From the NCBI RefSeq assembly GCF_013375555.1, contig NZ_JABXWB010000005.1, forward strand, positions 186,001-250,000: 64,000 nt of DNA. The letters are read 5' to 3'. The DNA comes from Sphingobium sp. EM0848. Its GTDB lineage: Bacteria > Pseudomonadota > Alphaproteobacteria > Sphingomonadales > Sphingomonadaceae. Below are positions 18,316 through 26,931 of this stretch, one piece after another (the stretch's first letter is position 1; each line of letters opens with the position of its first letter). The notes beneath the pieces were generated by a model, which did not search any database, was not told where the DNA came from, and worked only from the letters and a program-made list of their open reading frames with translations. The position numbers were made by a program, and so were the translations under genes.

Positions 18316-19215
18316 ATGCTTGATTATCCCGCCCTTGCCGCCGTTGCGACCGTCGTGCGGGAAGGCAGCTTCGAGCGAGCGGCCGAACGGCTGGGCATCA
18401 CGCCTTCGGCGGTGTCCCAGCGTGTGAAGGCGCTGGAGGAACGGCTGGGCACCATCCTGATTGTCCGGGGGCAACCCTGCTCCGCGACCGACCTTGGCAG
18501 GCGCCTCTGCGCGCATGTCGATCAGGTCCAGCTTCTGGAGGCCGATCTGGCCCCATCGCTGTCGCTTACGGCGAGTGGGTCTGAAGCGCCCGTCACGCTC
18601 AAGGTCGCCGTCAATTCGGACAGCATCGCGACCTGGTTTCCCGAGGCGGCGGCCGACTTCGCCCGCAATACCGGCTTTCTGCTCGAATTCATCATTGAGG
18701 ACGAGGCGCACACCGCCGACCGGCTTCGATCCGGGGAGGTGGTCGCGGCTGTTTCGGCGGACCCTGGCGCAGTGCAGGGGTGCAGAACGATCGAACTGGG
18801 CGGCCTGGAATACCAGGCCTGCTCCAGTCCGGATTTCGTCGCCCGCCATTTTCCAAACGGGGTGACCGAAGAGGCGCTGCGCCAGGCGCCCTGTCTGCGC
18901 TTCGAACGAAGGGACGGGCTGCAGGCGCGATGGGCGCAGGAGAAGCACGGAATCGAACTGGACGCGCCGATGCACTTGGTGCCTTCGACCTTCGGCTTTC
19001 TCAATTTCGCGCTCGAGGGCATGGCCTGGGGAATGCACCCTGTCATGCTGTCGCGTCCGCGCATTGAGCAGGGCCTGCTGGCTGAGCTGACCCCCGGCAC
19101 GTCGCTTCAGGTCAAGCTCTACTGGACGGTCACGAGGCTTCATGCCTCGGCGTTGAAGACGCTGACGGATGCGGTTCGACGCATAGCTAGATTGAGGCTA
19201 ACTCAGTCAGGCTGA
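18316..19215 (+). CDS. argP: ArgP/LysG-type LysR regulator
   Basis: 299 residues. The N-terminal helix-turn-helix (AAVATVVREGSFERAAERLGITPSAVSQRVKALEERLG) followed by LIVRGQPCSATDLGRRL is typical of ArgP (IciA/LysG), which activates the amino-acid exporter when Arg or Lys is bound. The effector domain fills the remainder. Divergent from the exporter gene, and the 73-base gap must hold both promoters. Confidence 0.9.
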   Translation: MLDYPALAAVATVVREGSFERAAERLGITPSAVSQRVKALEERLGTILIVRGQPCSATDLGRRLCAHVDQVQLLEADLAPSLSLTASGSEAPVTLKVAVNSDSIATWFPEAAADFARNTGFLLEFIIEDEAHTADRLRSGEVVAAVSADPGAVQGCRTIELGGLEYQACSSPDFVARHFPNGVTEEALRQAPCLRFERRDGLQARWAQEKHGIELDAPMHLVPSTFGFLNFALEGMAWGMHPVMLSRPRIEQGLLAELTPGTSLQVKLYWTVTRLHASALKTLTDAVRRIARLRLTQSG

Positions 19216-19512
19216 TCGTCGGGGCCGCTGTTCACATGCTTTGGCTCTGAAGAAGGCGGTTGGCTATCGGTCTTCTCTGCATCTTTCTGCCAGATGTCGA
19301 GGTAGGGGTTCGTTGAGGCACTGACCGAACAAGCTCCAGTGATGCCTCGCTGGAACGGCGTCCAAACGGACAGCGCCTTGCTTCAATGCGACATGCCTCG
19401 ATCTTGGATGGCGGCACTGATACACGCTCCGCCATCTTGATCGGCGGAGCGCCGGCCCTATCTGCTCCCGATCGCCGACGACGTTGGAGCATGTGCCATA
19501 CCCTATCTCATC

Positions 19513-20613
19513 ATGGCTCTGCCATCCCTGCTGGTCATCGTCCAATTCCTGTGGTCCCTGCCGATCGCGCTGGCTGCGAAGGTCGCCGTCGCGCTGCTGA
19601 TGCTCTTTGCCTCGCAGTTCATGCTGTGGAGCCGCCTGTCCTCCGGATCAGTCTTTGCGCCCGAGTTCCCCCGTCCGATCATCCTCCTCTTCAACTGGGC
19701 GGGCGGGACGATCCTATTTCTGGCGGCGCTGCAGCTACTGCTGGATGTGGTAATGCTGGGCCTTTGGCTAGGCGGGTCAAGCGCGGTCGTTCCTCTTAGC
19801 GTCCGCTGGGGCATGACGGCAGTCGCCATGATCCTCGCGACCGTGGGGGTGGCAAACGCGGTGCGAGTCCCGCCGGTTAAGGACGTCGGCATCGCTATTC
19901 CCGGCCTTCCGGCAAAGTTCGACGGCTACACGCTCCTGCAGCTGACTGACCTGCATATCAGTCGCCTCTTTCCAGCCAGCTGGACGCGCCACCTTGTTGA
20001 GCGAGCCAATGCGCTGGATGTGGATCTGATCGCCATCACTGGCGACGTCATTGACGGCAGCCTCGCCATGCGCCGGGAGGATGTCGAGCCGCTGCGACAG
20101 CTGAGCGCACGGGACGGCGTACATATGAGCCCGGGCAATCATGAATATTTCCTAGGCTACCAAGAGTGGATGCGGCATTTCACGAGCATGGGCATGCATA
20201 TCCTGGAGAACGCCCACGTGGTGCTTGAGCGGATGGGGCATCGACTTGTCCTCGCCGGCGTTACGGATCGCTCGGCGCATGCGACCGGCATGCCCCCGCC
20301 GGACCTCGCAGCCGCGCTGGAAGCTGCGCCCTCAGGCGTGCCGATCCTGCTCTTCGATCACCAGCCCGGCGCAGCGCGGCAGGCGGCCGCTCGCGGTGTG
20401 GCGCTGCAGTTGTCCGGTCATACCCATGGCGGCATGATGCCCGGCCTCGATCGGCTCGTTGCGCTTGGCAATGCGGGCTTTGTTTCGGGCGTCTATGCCG
20501 TAGACGGTATGACACTCTATGTGAACAACGGAACCGGTATCTGGCCCGGCTTCGCAATGCGACTGGGGCGTCCATCGGAGTTGACGCGCATAACGTTGCG
20601 CCGCGCCTCCTGA
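19513..20613 (+). CDS. membrane-anchored metallophosphoesterase
   Basis: 366 residues. The first 120 residues hold about four membrane helices. The catalytic part carries the full calcineurin-like set: LTDLHIS, TGDVIDGS, PGNHEY and SGHTHGG. This is the YkuE/YaeI arrangement, whose members cleave phosphodiester or pyrophosphate bonds at the membrane surface, often on lipid substrates. The active site follows the last helix. Not linked to neighbours. Substrate unknown. Confidence 0.88.
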   Translation: MALPSLLVIVQFLWSLPIALAAKVAVALLMLFASQFMLWSRLSSGSVFAPEFPRPIILLFNWAGGTILFLAALQLLLDVVMLGLWLGGSSAVVPLSVRWGMTAVAMILATVGVANAVRVPPVKDVGIAIPGLPAKFDGYTLLQLTDLHISRLFPASWTRHLVERANALDVDLIAITGDVIDGSLAMRREDVEPLRQLSARDGVHMSPGNHEYFLGYQEWMRHFTSMGMHILENAHVVLERMGHRLVLAGVTDRSAHATGMPPPDLAAALEAAPSGVPILLFDHQPGAARQAAARGVALQLSGHTHGGMMPGLDRLVALGNAGFVSGVYAVDGMTLYVNNGTGIWPGFAMRLGRPSELTRITLRRAS

Positions 20614-20710
20614 ACGATGCCGCGGCAAACGATCAGTTGAAGGTCCATTCAAGGCAGGCGATCTGAATGCAGGTAACGGCGATACTATTGGGAAGCCGTA
20701 ATTACCTCTC

Positions 20711-20736
20711 AGACGTCCGCAATGGGTCGAAGGCGG
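20711..20736. repeat. dispersed intergenic repeat, copy 3 (short)
   Basis: AGACGTCCGCAATGGGTCGA matches the GTCTGTAATGGGTCGG part of copy 1. Only the right half is recognisable. Confidence 0.45.
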
Positions 20737-20828
20737 AAACGGCTGCATTACGCCATTAATCGCCGTTAAATGTCCAAACTCAGCTTCCCCGATCCAGAAA
20801 TACATCCCTATCCGGCGTCGCAAAAATA

Positions 20829-20845
20829 GATACACACCGTGTATC
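20829..20845. promoter_or_regulatory. palindromic operator of the TacAT-type pair
   Basis: GATACAC-ACC-GTGTATC is a perfect seven-base inverted repeat 35 bases upstream of the antitoxin start. Autorepression by the antitoxin-toxin complex is the known mode for this family; here it is inferred. Confidence 0.55.
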
Positions 20846-20880
20846 TGATATGGTAAGAAGAGGTGTAAAGGACTAAACCC

Positions 20881-21174
20881 ATGCCACGTACAACAGCTTC
20901 CTCGGAAACGCCGCTCCAGGCCGTCAATCTGCGTGTTCGAATGGACACGCAGTCCCTGATTGATCGTGCGGCGAATATGCTTGGCCGTACGCGCTCCGAT
21001 TTCATGATTGCTGCGTCCAAGCAGGCGGCCGAAGATGCCATCCTCGATCAACGTGTTATTTCGGTGTCGCCGGAAGCATATAGCGAGTTTTTGGATATGC
21101 TCGATCGCCCCGCGCAAGCGAATGAACAGCTGCGCAAGACGATGCAAACGCCCGCACCTTGGGAGTCCCAGTGA
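20881..21174 (+). CDS. DUF1778 antitoxin (TacA type)
   Basis: 97 residues. A ribbon-helix-helix front (AVNLRVRMDTQSLIDRAANMLGRTRSDFMIAASKQAAEDAIL) and a toxin-wrapping tail (PEAYSEFLDMLDRPAQANEQLRKTM) define DUF1778 antitoxins. They block GNAT toxins and repress the operon. The stop overlaps the toxin GTG start (GTGA). A palindrome lies upstream. Confidence 0.9.
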   Translation: MPRTTASSETPLQAVNLRVRMDTQSLIDRAANMLGRTRSDFMIAASKQAAEDAILDQRVISVSPEAYSEFLDMLDRPAQANEQLRKTMQTPAPWESQ

Positions 21175-21662
21175 CGATCGTCGCTCCAGTGCCGCTTGAT
21201 GATGGTCATCTGCTAGACGAATTCATATCCGGTACAGCTTCGCTGGACGATTGGCTCAGGCGCCGCGCGCGTGCCAATCATGAGAGCAGAGCAAGCAGGA
21301 CTTTTGTCCTGTGCGATGACGCGCGTGTTGTCGCCTATTATTCGCTGGCGTCTAGTTCGATCGCCTGCACAGAGGCCGTAGGACGCCTCCGCCGAAATAT
21401 GCCCGATCCTATTCCGGTTATAACCTTGGCTCGCCTGGCGATCGACCAAGCCAAGCAGGGCAAAGGCTTTGGAAGGGCTCTCATTTGCGATGCTGGCCGC
21501 CGGGTGATTGCCGCCGCCGATCTCGTTGGTGTCCGGGGGATGATAGTCCATGCAATCAGCGAAGATGCAAAGCAATTTTACCTGCGGTGCGGTTTCCTAC
21601 AATCGCCTACCAACGAAATGACGCTCATGATTCCGCTCTCCGATTTGAAAGCGGCAGCTTGA
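21171..21662 (+). CDS. GNAT toxin (TacT type)
   Basis: 163 residues. The segments LDDWLRRRARANHESRASRTFVL, VAYYSLASSSI, ARLAIDQAKQGKGFGRALICDA and FYLRCGFLQSP follow the order of TacT/AtaT-type acetyltransferase toxins, which acetylate the amino acid on charged tRNA. The acetyl-CoA loop appears as QGKGFGRAL. GTG 21171 was chosen because it overlaps the antitoxin stop and follows GGGAG; a TTG at 21159 is possible. Confidence 0.88.
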   Translation: MTIVAPVPLDDGHLLDEFISGTASLDDWLRRRARANHESRASRTFVLCDDARVVAYYSLASSSIACTEAVGRLRRNMPDPIPVITLARLAIDQAKQGKGFGRALICDAGRRVIAAADLVGVRGMIVHAISEDAKQFYLRCGFLQSPTNEMTLMIPLSDLKAAA

Positions 21663-21909
21663 TTGTTGCACATCCAAAATCTTGCGATGATGATTCGCGG
21701 TAGAGTGAATAGCGCTATTTCTGTTGTGTTGATCCAGATACGATAGGTGGCAAAGCGCCATTCCCGGTCATTCCATCTCCAGATACCTAGCACCGAGACT
21801 CGCCGTATGTGGAAATGAGAATATGAGCCGTATCATGACGTCGGCTGGGACACCGACGTGCGCAAGCGTACAGGATGCGATGGGTTGGACGAAATACAGC
21901 GCAAACAAG

Positions 21910-22050
21910 CGGCTACGCAACGCTGCCTCAGCCTTCGACACTTCGACTGCGCCGGAGTCCCTCGCCTTCGCCGGATCCGAAGTGTGCGAGGGCGTGGCCT
22001 CCTACCGAGAAAAGCTCGCGCCGGTTTTCGTCAGCCTGAAGCGTGACTGA
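21910..22050 (+). pseudogene. possible C-terminal remnant of an enoyl-CoA hydratase-like gene
   Basis: The end of a 75-codon frame reads ESLAFAGSEVCEGVASYREKLAPVF, which resembles the final helix of crotonases (typically EGVAAFLEKRxPxF). No preceding crotonase domain exists. The 21663-22085 gap otherwise holds nothing I can support. This is a weak resemblance noticed by eye. Confidence 0.22.
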
Positions 22051-22085
22051 TCCGACCTCACCGCACTCTCAAATATTATCCTATA

Positions 22086-22406
22086 TCAGTGCTTGCGCAC
22101 GAATTCGGCCCGAAGGACCAGGCCTTTGATGCCTTCATAGCGGCAATCAATTTCCTGTTCGTCACCGGTGAGCCTGATCGATTTGATCACGGTACCCTTA
22201 CGCAGCGTCTGGCCGGCGCCTTTGACCTTCAGGTCCTTGATCGTGATGACGCTATCGCCGTCCGCCAGAAGGTTGCCGGCGGAATCACGTACTTCGACTT
22301 GGCCAGCCTCCTGGGCCTTCGCGGCAGCCTCTTCCGCGGAGATCCACTCACCCGAAGCTTCATCATAGACATGGTCGTCGTTCGTTGGGTTCATTTCGAA
22401 ATTCAT
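22086..22406 (-). CDS. PhnA-domain (YjdM-like) protein
   Basis: 106 residues. VEVRDSAGNLLADGDSVITIKDLKVKGAGQTLRKGTVIKSIRL and the ending IKGLVLRAEFVRKH are the PhnA/YjdM domain. The N-terminal zinc ribbon of the E. coli protein is absent, replaced by an acidic start with DEASGEWISAEEAAA. Despite the name, a role in phosphonate use is not established. It is 12 bases downstream of the SulP gene on the same strand, probably cotranscribed. MNP at residue 5 is an alternative start. Confidence 0.8.
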   Translation of the reverse strand: MNFEMNPTNDDHVYDEASGEWISAEEAAAKAQEAGQVEVRDSAGNLLADGDSVITIKDLKVKGAGQTLRKGTVIKSIRLTGDEQEIDCRYEGIKGLVLRAEFVRKH

Positions 22407-22417
22407 CTGGTTGTCGA

Positions 22418-24124
22418 TCAGTTTAGCTTTTCGGCCGCAGCCGTTGGAGCACCGGCGATCGCTCTTGCAACGCGCAGGGCCTCAGGAAAATCATCGCTGA
22501 TGATCACACGCCGGTCCGCCGGACCCAGTGAAACCCGCTTTAGCATCGCCATGGGCTGCGCCTGGATGCCTGAGACTATGATCTGCGTGCCAGCGGATGC
22601 CGCTTGCCGGACGATTTCCTCGATCGTCGTCACGCCGCTCGCATCGAGGAGGGGCACACGCCGCATGCGAAGAATAATGACTTTTGGCGGAGGCCCGATC
22701 CGTCGTAGCGTGTCGAGCAATTCGTTCGCGACGCCAAAGAAAACCGGTCCTTCGATACGGAATACTTCGACCCCTGGGGGAAGCGCATCGCGCTGGTGGA
22801 TATCTTCCCCTTCCTCCTCGGACGATAGCGCGCCGTTGCCGCTGTCGTTTGCAATCTCCACCGTTTGGCTCATGCGCATCATGAAGAGCAGCGAGGCGAG
22901 CGTCACGCCGACGCCGATGGCAACCGTGAGATCGACCAGAACGGTCAGGCCAAAAGTCAAGAGCAACAGGCTGCGATCGCCATTGGGCATGCGTAGCAAC
23001 TGGATGAAGCGATGATGTTCGCTCATGCCCCAGGCAACCATGAACAGGATGGCCGCAAGCGCCGCCAGCGGCACATAGGCCATGAGATCCGAGGCGAACA
23101 GGATGAACAGGAGCAGAAACAGCGCATGCATCATGCCGGCCATGGGCGTGATCGCGCCGGCCTTGATGTTGGTCGCAGTGCGGGCAATGGCCCCCGTCGC
23201 AGGCAGGCCGCCGAACAGTGCCGACGCGATGTTCGCTATCCCCTGACCTACGAGTTCCTGATTGGACCGGTGCCGTGAACCGATCATGCCATCGGCCACG
23301 ACGGCGGAGAGGAGCGCTTCGACCCCGGCGAGAAAGGCGATGGTGAATGCGGACGGAACGACCGATTGGAGCTTGGCGAGGGAAAGGTCCGGCAACGCCG
23401 GAGCGGGAAGGCCGGTGGGCAGGTCAGGGAAACGCGACCCGATCGTTTCGACGGGGAGATGGAAGAGTGCGACTGCCGCTCCTGCCGATGCAACGGCGAT
23501 CAGGAAGCCCGGCAACCGTGGCGCCCATTTGCGAAGGGCGATGATCAGCGCCAGCGACCCTGCGCCCACCGCCAGAGTGACGATCCGGATGCTGTCGAGC
23601 GCAGCGAAATAGGCTCCCCATTTGGGCAGGAAGTCGGCTGGCACATGGCTCATCGACAGGCCGAGAAAATCCTTCACCTGGCTCGACGCGATGATGACCG
23701 CGATGCCCGCCGTGAAACCCGTGACCACCGGCTGGGGAATGAAGCGCACGAGGCTGCCCAGGCCTGAATATCCGGCGACGATCAGCATGAGGCCCGCCAT
23801 CAGGGTCGCAAGGAGCAGGCCGTCATAGCCGTGCTGTGCAATGACACCGAAAACGACGACGACGAAGGCGCCGGTCGGCCCACCGACCTGGACTCGCGAA
23901 CCGCCAAGGGCTGAAATCAGGAAACCGGCTATGACAGCGGTGACCAGTCCCTTGTCGGGAGAGGCGCCGCTCGCGATTGCCAACGCCATGGCCAAGGGCA
24001 GCGCGACGATTGCGACCGTGAGGCCGGCAACGCAATCGCGCCGCATCCGGTCGATCGAATAGCCCTCGTGCAGGACCGTGATCAGCTTCGGCGTGAAAGC
24101 GATCAGTCGCCCATCAGGATGCAT
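22418..24124 (-). CDS. SulP-family inorganic anion transporter with STAS domain
   Basis: 568 residues from ATG 24124. The membrane part has the SulP landmarks DCVAGLTVAIVALPLAMALAIASG, GPTGAFVVVVFGVI and NQELVGQGIANIASALFGGLPATGAIARTATN. The last 120 residues form a STAS domain with VIILRMRRVPLLDASGVTTIEEI. Members carry sulfate, bicarbonate or dicarboxylates; sulfate is plausible here given the sulfate ABC operon 18 kb away, but not shown. The start overlaps the upstream XRE regulator by 11 bases, so the regulator and transporter are coupled. Confidence 0.9.
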   Translation of the reverse strand: MHPDGRLIAFTPKLITVLHEGYSIDRMRRDCVAGLTVAIVALPLAMALAIASGASPDKGLVTAVIAGFLISALGGSRVQVGGPTGAFVVVVFGVIAQHGYDGLLLATLMAGLMLIVAGYSGLGSLVRFIPQPVVTGFTAGIAVIIASSQVKDFLGLSMSHVPADFLPKWGAYFAALDSIRIVTLAVGAGSLALIIALRKWAPRLPGFLIAVASAGAAVALFHLPVETIGSRFPDLPTGLPAPALPDLSLAKLQSVVPSAFTIAFLAGVEALLSAVVADGMIGSRHRSNQELVGQGIANIASALFGGLPATGAIARTATNIKAGAITPMAGMMHALFLLLFILFASDLMAYVPLAALAAILFMVAWGMSEHHRFIQLLRMPNGDRSLLLLTFGLTVLVDLTVAIGVGVTLASLLFMMRMSQTVEIANDSGNGALSSEEEGEDIHQRDALPPGVEVFRIEGPVFFGVANELLDTLRRIGPPPKVIILRMRRVPLLDASGVTTIEEIVRQAASAGTQIIVSGIQAQPMAMLKRVSLGPADRRVIISDDFPEALRVARAIAGAPTAAAEKLN

Positions 24125-24431
24125 CGTCTTCGGCCGTTTGATCGAACAGGACCGACGGTACGCGCCGGGGCTGTCGGCTGGCAGTGGAATCTTTGAGACG
24201 GACGCCGCGCCCTGCGCCATTGCTCGGGGCATTTTCCCCGATGATCTCGATCCCTGCCGCCTCGAGCGCATTGATCACCTTCACCAATGTCTCAACGACG
24301 CTTCGCACCTGCCCATCGGATGCTTCCATCCGCTGGATCGTCGGCAGGGATACGCTTGCCAGTGCGGCGAGTTGGCGTTGATCGATACCGAGCAAGGCTC
24401 GCGCGGCCCGCATTTGTTGAGACGTGATCAT
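24114..24431 (-). CDS. XRE-family helix-turn-helix regulator of the SulP gene
   Basis: 105 residues. The helix-turn-helix is MRAARALLGIDQRQLAALASVSLPTIQRMEASDG, followed by VVETLVKVINALEAAGIEIIGEN, a usual arrangement for short Xre-type repressors. The last 40 residues are low in structure. It overlaps the SulP start and has two inverted repeats directly upstream, which suggests autorepression and control of the transporter. Confidence 0.88.
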   Translation of the reverse strand: MITSQQMRAARALLGIDQRQLAALASVSLPTIQRMEASDGQVRSVVETLVKVINALEAAGIEIIGENAPSNGAGRGVRLKDSTASRQPRRVPSVLFDQTAEDDAS

Positions 24432-24442
24432 GAGCGCCTACA

Positions 24443-24506
24443 TGATGTATAAAACATCAAATTACAATCTTTTATAGCATATATGCGATATGATAAGTGA
24501 ATATCA
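24443..24506. promoter_or_regulatory. two inverted repeats upstream of the XRE gene
   Basis: TGATGT-ATAAA-ACATCA (24443-24459) and TGATA-AGTGAA-TATCA (24491-24506) lie 12 and 60 bases before the XRE start in an AT-rich stretch that contrasts with the surrounding GC-rich DNA. They are probable operators. Confidence 0.5.
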
Positions 24507-24643
24507 GATTATATATCATCTGCTCGCGGCTCAAGATGCCGCGACACGGCGAACGACATTGGCGAGGGCTTGACCCGCCGAGGGTCTCTTCATCGTGAGC
24601 AGAAGGATGGGTCAGGAAATGTGACGGGAATGAGTGCAAGGAA

Positions 24644-24817
24644 ATGATGACGACTGATGAGCCCACATTTGCCGACGCCGCCCTCCGCGACATGGTAAGA
24701 CGAATCCCGCAATGGTTGCGAGCCGATCTGAACGCGATGGACCCCATGCTTAGGGAGCGGGCCGAGGACGCATTGGTGGCATTGATCGCGGCATCCCTGG
24801 GAAAAGGTGGAATATGA
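24644..24817 (+). CDS. 57-residue protein, first of two overlapping small genes
   Basis: ATG 24644 (or 24647) follows AAGGA closely. The acidic, helical product contains ALRDMVRRIPQWLRADLNAMDP and ERAEDALVALIAASLGKGG. No family recognised. It overlaps the next small gene by ATGA, and that layout argues that both are expressed. Divergent from the SulP/XRE operon. Confidence 0.5.
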   Translation: MMTTDEPTFADAALRDMVRRIPQWLRADLNAMDPMLRERAEDALVALIAASLGKGGI

Positions 24818-24993
24818 CAGCCCATCCCTGTGTCGCATATCTTGAACTACAGCTGCACCGGTTTGATGAATTCCGCTCCCGAATGGTGGTCCGTCCATCT
24901 TCCACGCGGGAGGAGGACATGCTCCTCAATGGTATAAGCCAGGCCAATCATCTGAATATAGCGGCATGGCGCGACACGTTGGCCAAACCATAA
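24814..24993 (+). CDS. 59-residue protein, second of two overlapping small genes
   Basis: ATG 24814 overlaps the preceding stop (ATGA) and follows AAAAGGTGG. The product contains CVAYLELQLHRFDEFRSRMVV and EEDMLLNGISQANHLNIAAWRDTLA, helical with no signal peptide or membrane segment. No family recognised. Probably works with its partner. Confidence 0.5.
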   Translation: MTAHPCVAYLELQLHRFDEFRSRMVVRPSSTREEDMLLNGISQANHLNIAAWRDTLAKP

Positions 24994-25036
24994 GATTTCC
25001 TCAATCTGCCCCGACCCCTCTGGCCAGCGAATGGCA

Positions 25037-25165
25037 GCTTTCTCCCTTTCCGCGTTCGAAACCTGCCGGACTGGAATCGACCAGCCTTGGGCGGTCAGAA
25101 TAAGAAAGCGGACGGGCCGAATCTAAGGAAAAGAAATCGGCCGCTGAACGGCCGGAAAGGTGAAG
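25037..25165. repeat. dispersed intergenic repeat, copy 4
   Basis: 25037-25073 matches 16507-16543 at 35 of 37 positions; then GGAATCGACCAGCCTT matches copy 1, and GAAATCGGCCGCTGAACGG is the core of the family. The 273-base gap before the next gene holds this repeat and nothing else I can support. Confidence 0.6.
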
Positions 25166-25266
25166 GGTTGCGGGGGCTTCCCGATAGCCGACCTGCAGGT
25201 TGCCCAGCGCGCTATGCAACCTGCCGCACTCCGCATTGCGCATCCGGCGCCCAGTTGGTTCGCTGA

Positions 25267-26841
25267 TCAGGTCCGGGCCGCCTCCGCCGTTTGCACGGCG
25301 ATGAAGCGCGCTAGTGGGATCTCGGTCAGAGGTCGTTCCGAAGCCATCTCACGAGCGACGAGCGCCATTTCGATCCAGTCCGAACCGTGGCCGTCACCTC
25401 GCTGTGCGAATGCACTCCAAGCGATGACGCTGGCCCAATAGGCCCGCTTCGGTTCCAGCACCTTTTCGATAATCGCCGCGATCCGGTCTTCGATCTTGCG
25501 CTTTCCTTTGATCGCTGCGGCGACGTCGTCGCCATTCTCAAACCAGGAATCGAGCTGAGGGTTGGTCGCCAGCCACCGGCCGGATGCGCGCACTGCCTTC
25601 TCCACCGCCTTGGCATCGGTTACCGCAGCGTCGGCGTCCGCGAGCATCGAGGCAACGAGATCATCCACCGATACAAATTTGGACGCGACATCCGAGAGCC
25701 CGATAAGCGTGATAGCCTGAACGAGGCCAAACGGGGGTGGCGAGCTAGCCGGGCCGTCCGCCAAGGCGCTGCTCAGGATCAAGGCCGTGTCCTCGGCCGT
25801 CGTTTCATGGACCGACATCTCGGACGCAATATGGTCAAGCATGTCTTCGATCTCGGGCCTGCTTAGCGAGCGCGCTACCCAGGCGTCCCGCACACCATGG
25901 CCCTGCTTGATGAGAATCGATACCAGCGCGTTCTTTCTGCCCTGCTTGATCGATGCGAATATGCTTTGGGCTCCCGCCCCATCGCGCTCGGAAATCAGAA
26001 GTTCCCTGACCTGAATTGCGGGGCGCTTCTCCGGCACCGACCCGACAGCTCGCGCGGCTCTGATGATCGCGTCGATCGCACAGCGCCGATCTTCCGACAC
26101 CCAGTTGCGGATCAGCATTAGGTTCGTAACCGACGTTGCTGATACAAGCCCTCGTCTGGCGGCCTCTTCCATCATGGAGGCTAACGGCGTCGCTATCGCA
26201 GGTTCTGCAAGAAGCCAACCGATAGCGGCCTCGCGCAGACTGGAATCGTCGGCGAGGACGAGACCTTCCAACAGACTGAGTTGCAGCCCGGCAGGCATGG
26301 CTGCCGTGAATTCGGCGAACTGGCTCTGGATCAGGAACGGGTCGCCCTCACAGGCTTTCACCAAGTCCTTCAACATCTCGGCAACATCTGGCGTCGGAAG
26401 ATTCTGCTGGCCAGCTCCGGTCTGGATCATCGCGTGATCCATTGCGCTGCGTATATCCTCCCCCACCTCGATCCCAGCCCGTGAAAACGACGAGACAAGC
26501 GCCATCGCTGCCGTCGGCACGAGCTTGCCAATACGCATCTGCTGAGCGATCGCGGCCCTGACATTCTCCATGGCCATGGTCGCATGGCCGTTGCCGGCTT
26601 CGCTTCGCTGACGTAGCTGCTCGAGAGCCTGACCAAGCATGAACGAATATGCGTGATGCATCGTTACGTCAGGCCGCTTCTTGCGCCCTTCAGCACCGGT
26701 GAGGTCGACGATCAGCAGTAAGGCTTCGGGTTGCGCCGCTAGCATATCTCCGACGCTGTAGGCCCCGGGCGACAGTTCGCCCGAGCGGATATCGTCTCGA
26801 ACCATGCATGCAATCTTCTGGATGGCGGCACGTGGCGTCAC
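25267..26841 (-). CDS. 524-residue protein of unknown function, all-helical
   Basis: The start is read as GTG 26841, which follows AAAGGA by 9 bases. The product is almost entirely helical, with repeated segments of about 35-40 residues (for example LQLSLLEGLVLADDSSLREAAIGWLLAEPAIATPLASMM and RPEIEDMLDHIASEMSVHETTAEDTALILSSALADG), suggesting an alpha-solenoid. No signal peptide, membrane helix or catalytic motif was seen. It is cytoplasmic by default. An IS481 element sits 91 bases upstream and may have replaced the native promoter. I do not recognise the family. Confidence 0.65.
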   Translation of the reverse strand: MTPRAAIQKIACMVRDDIRSGELSPGAYSVGDMLAAQPEALLLIVDLTGAEGRKKRPDVTMHHAYSFMLGQALEQLRQRSEAGNGHATMAMENVRAAIAQQMRIGKLVPTAAMALVSSFSRAGIEVGEDIRSAMDHAMIQTGAGQQNLPTPDVAEMLKDLVKACEGDPFLIQSQFAEFTAAMPAGLQLSLLEGLVLADDSSLREAAIGWLLAEPAIATPLASMMEEAARRGLVSATSVTNLMLIRNWVSEDRRCAIDAIIRAARAVGSVPEKRPAIQVRELLISERDGAGAQSIFASIKQGRKNALVSILIKQGHGVRDAWVARSLSRPEIEDMLDHIASEMSVHETTAEDTALILSSALADGPASSPPPFGLVQAITLIGLSDVASKFVSVDDLVASMLADADAAVTDAKAVEKAVRASGRWLATNPQLDSWFENGDDVAAAIKGKRKIEDRIAAIIEKVLEPKRAYWASVIAWSAFAQRGDGHGSDWIEMALVAREMASERPLTEIPLARFIAVQTAEAART

Positions 26842-26931
26842 GATTGATGTTCCTTTCTCGCACGGCGATTGCGTGGCGGGTACAACTAGCAGCGGCGCGG
26901 CGACAATCCTATAGTGCCGCCGTGGGATATT

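Noticed and set aside
22089..23015. 308-codon plus-strand frame opposite the SulP gene
   Set aside because: Antisense to the STAS and membrane regions of SulP; Ser- and Arg-rich without any domain.
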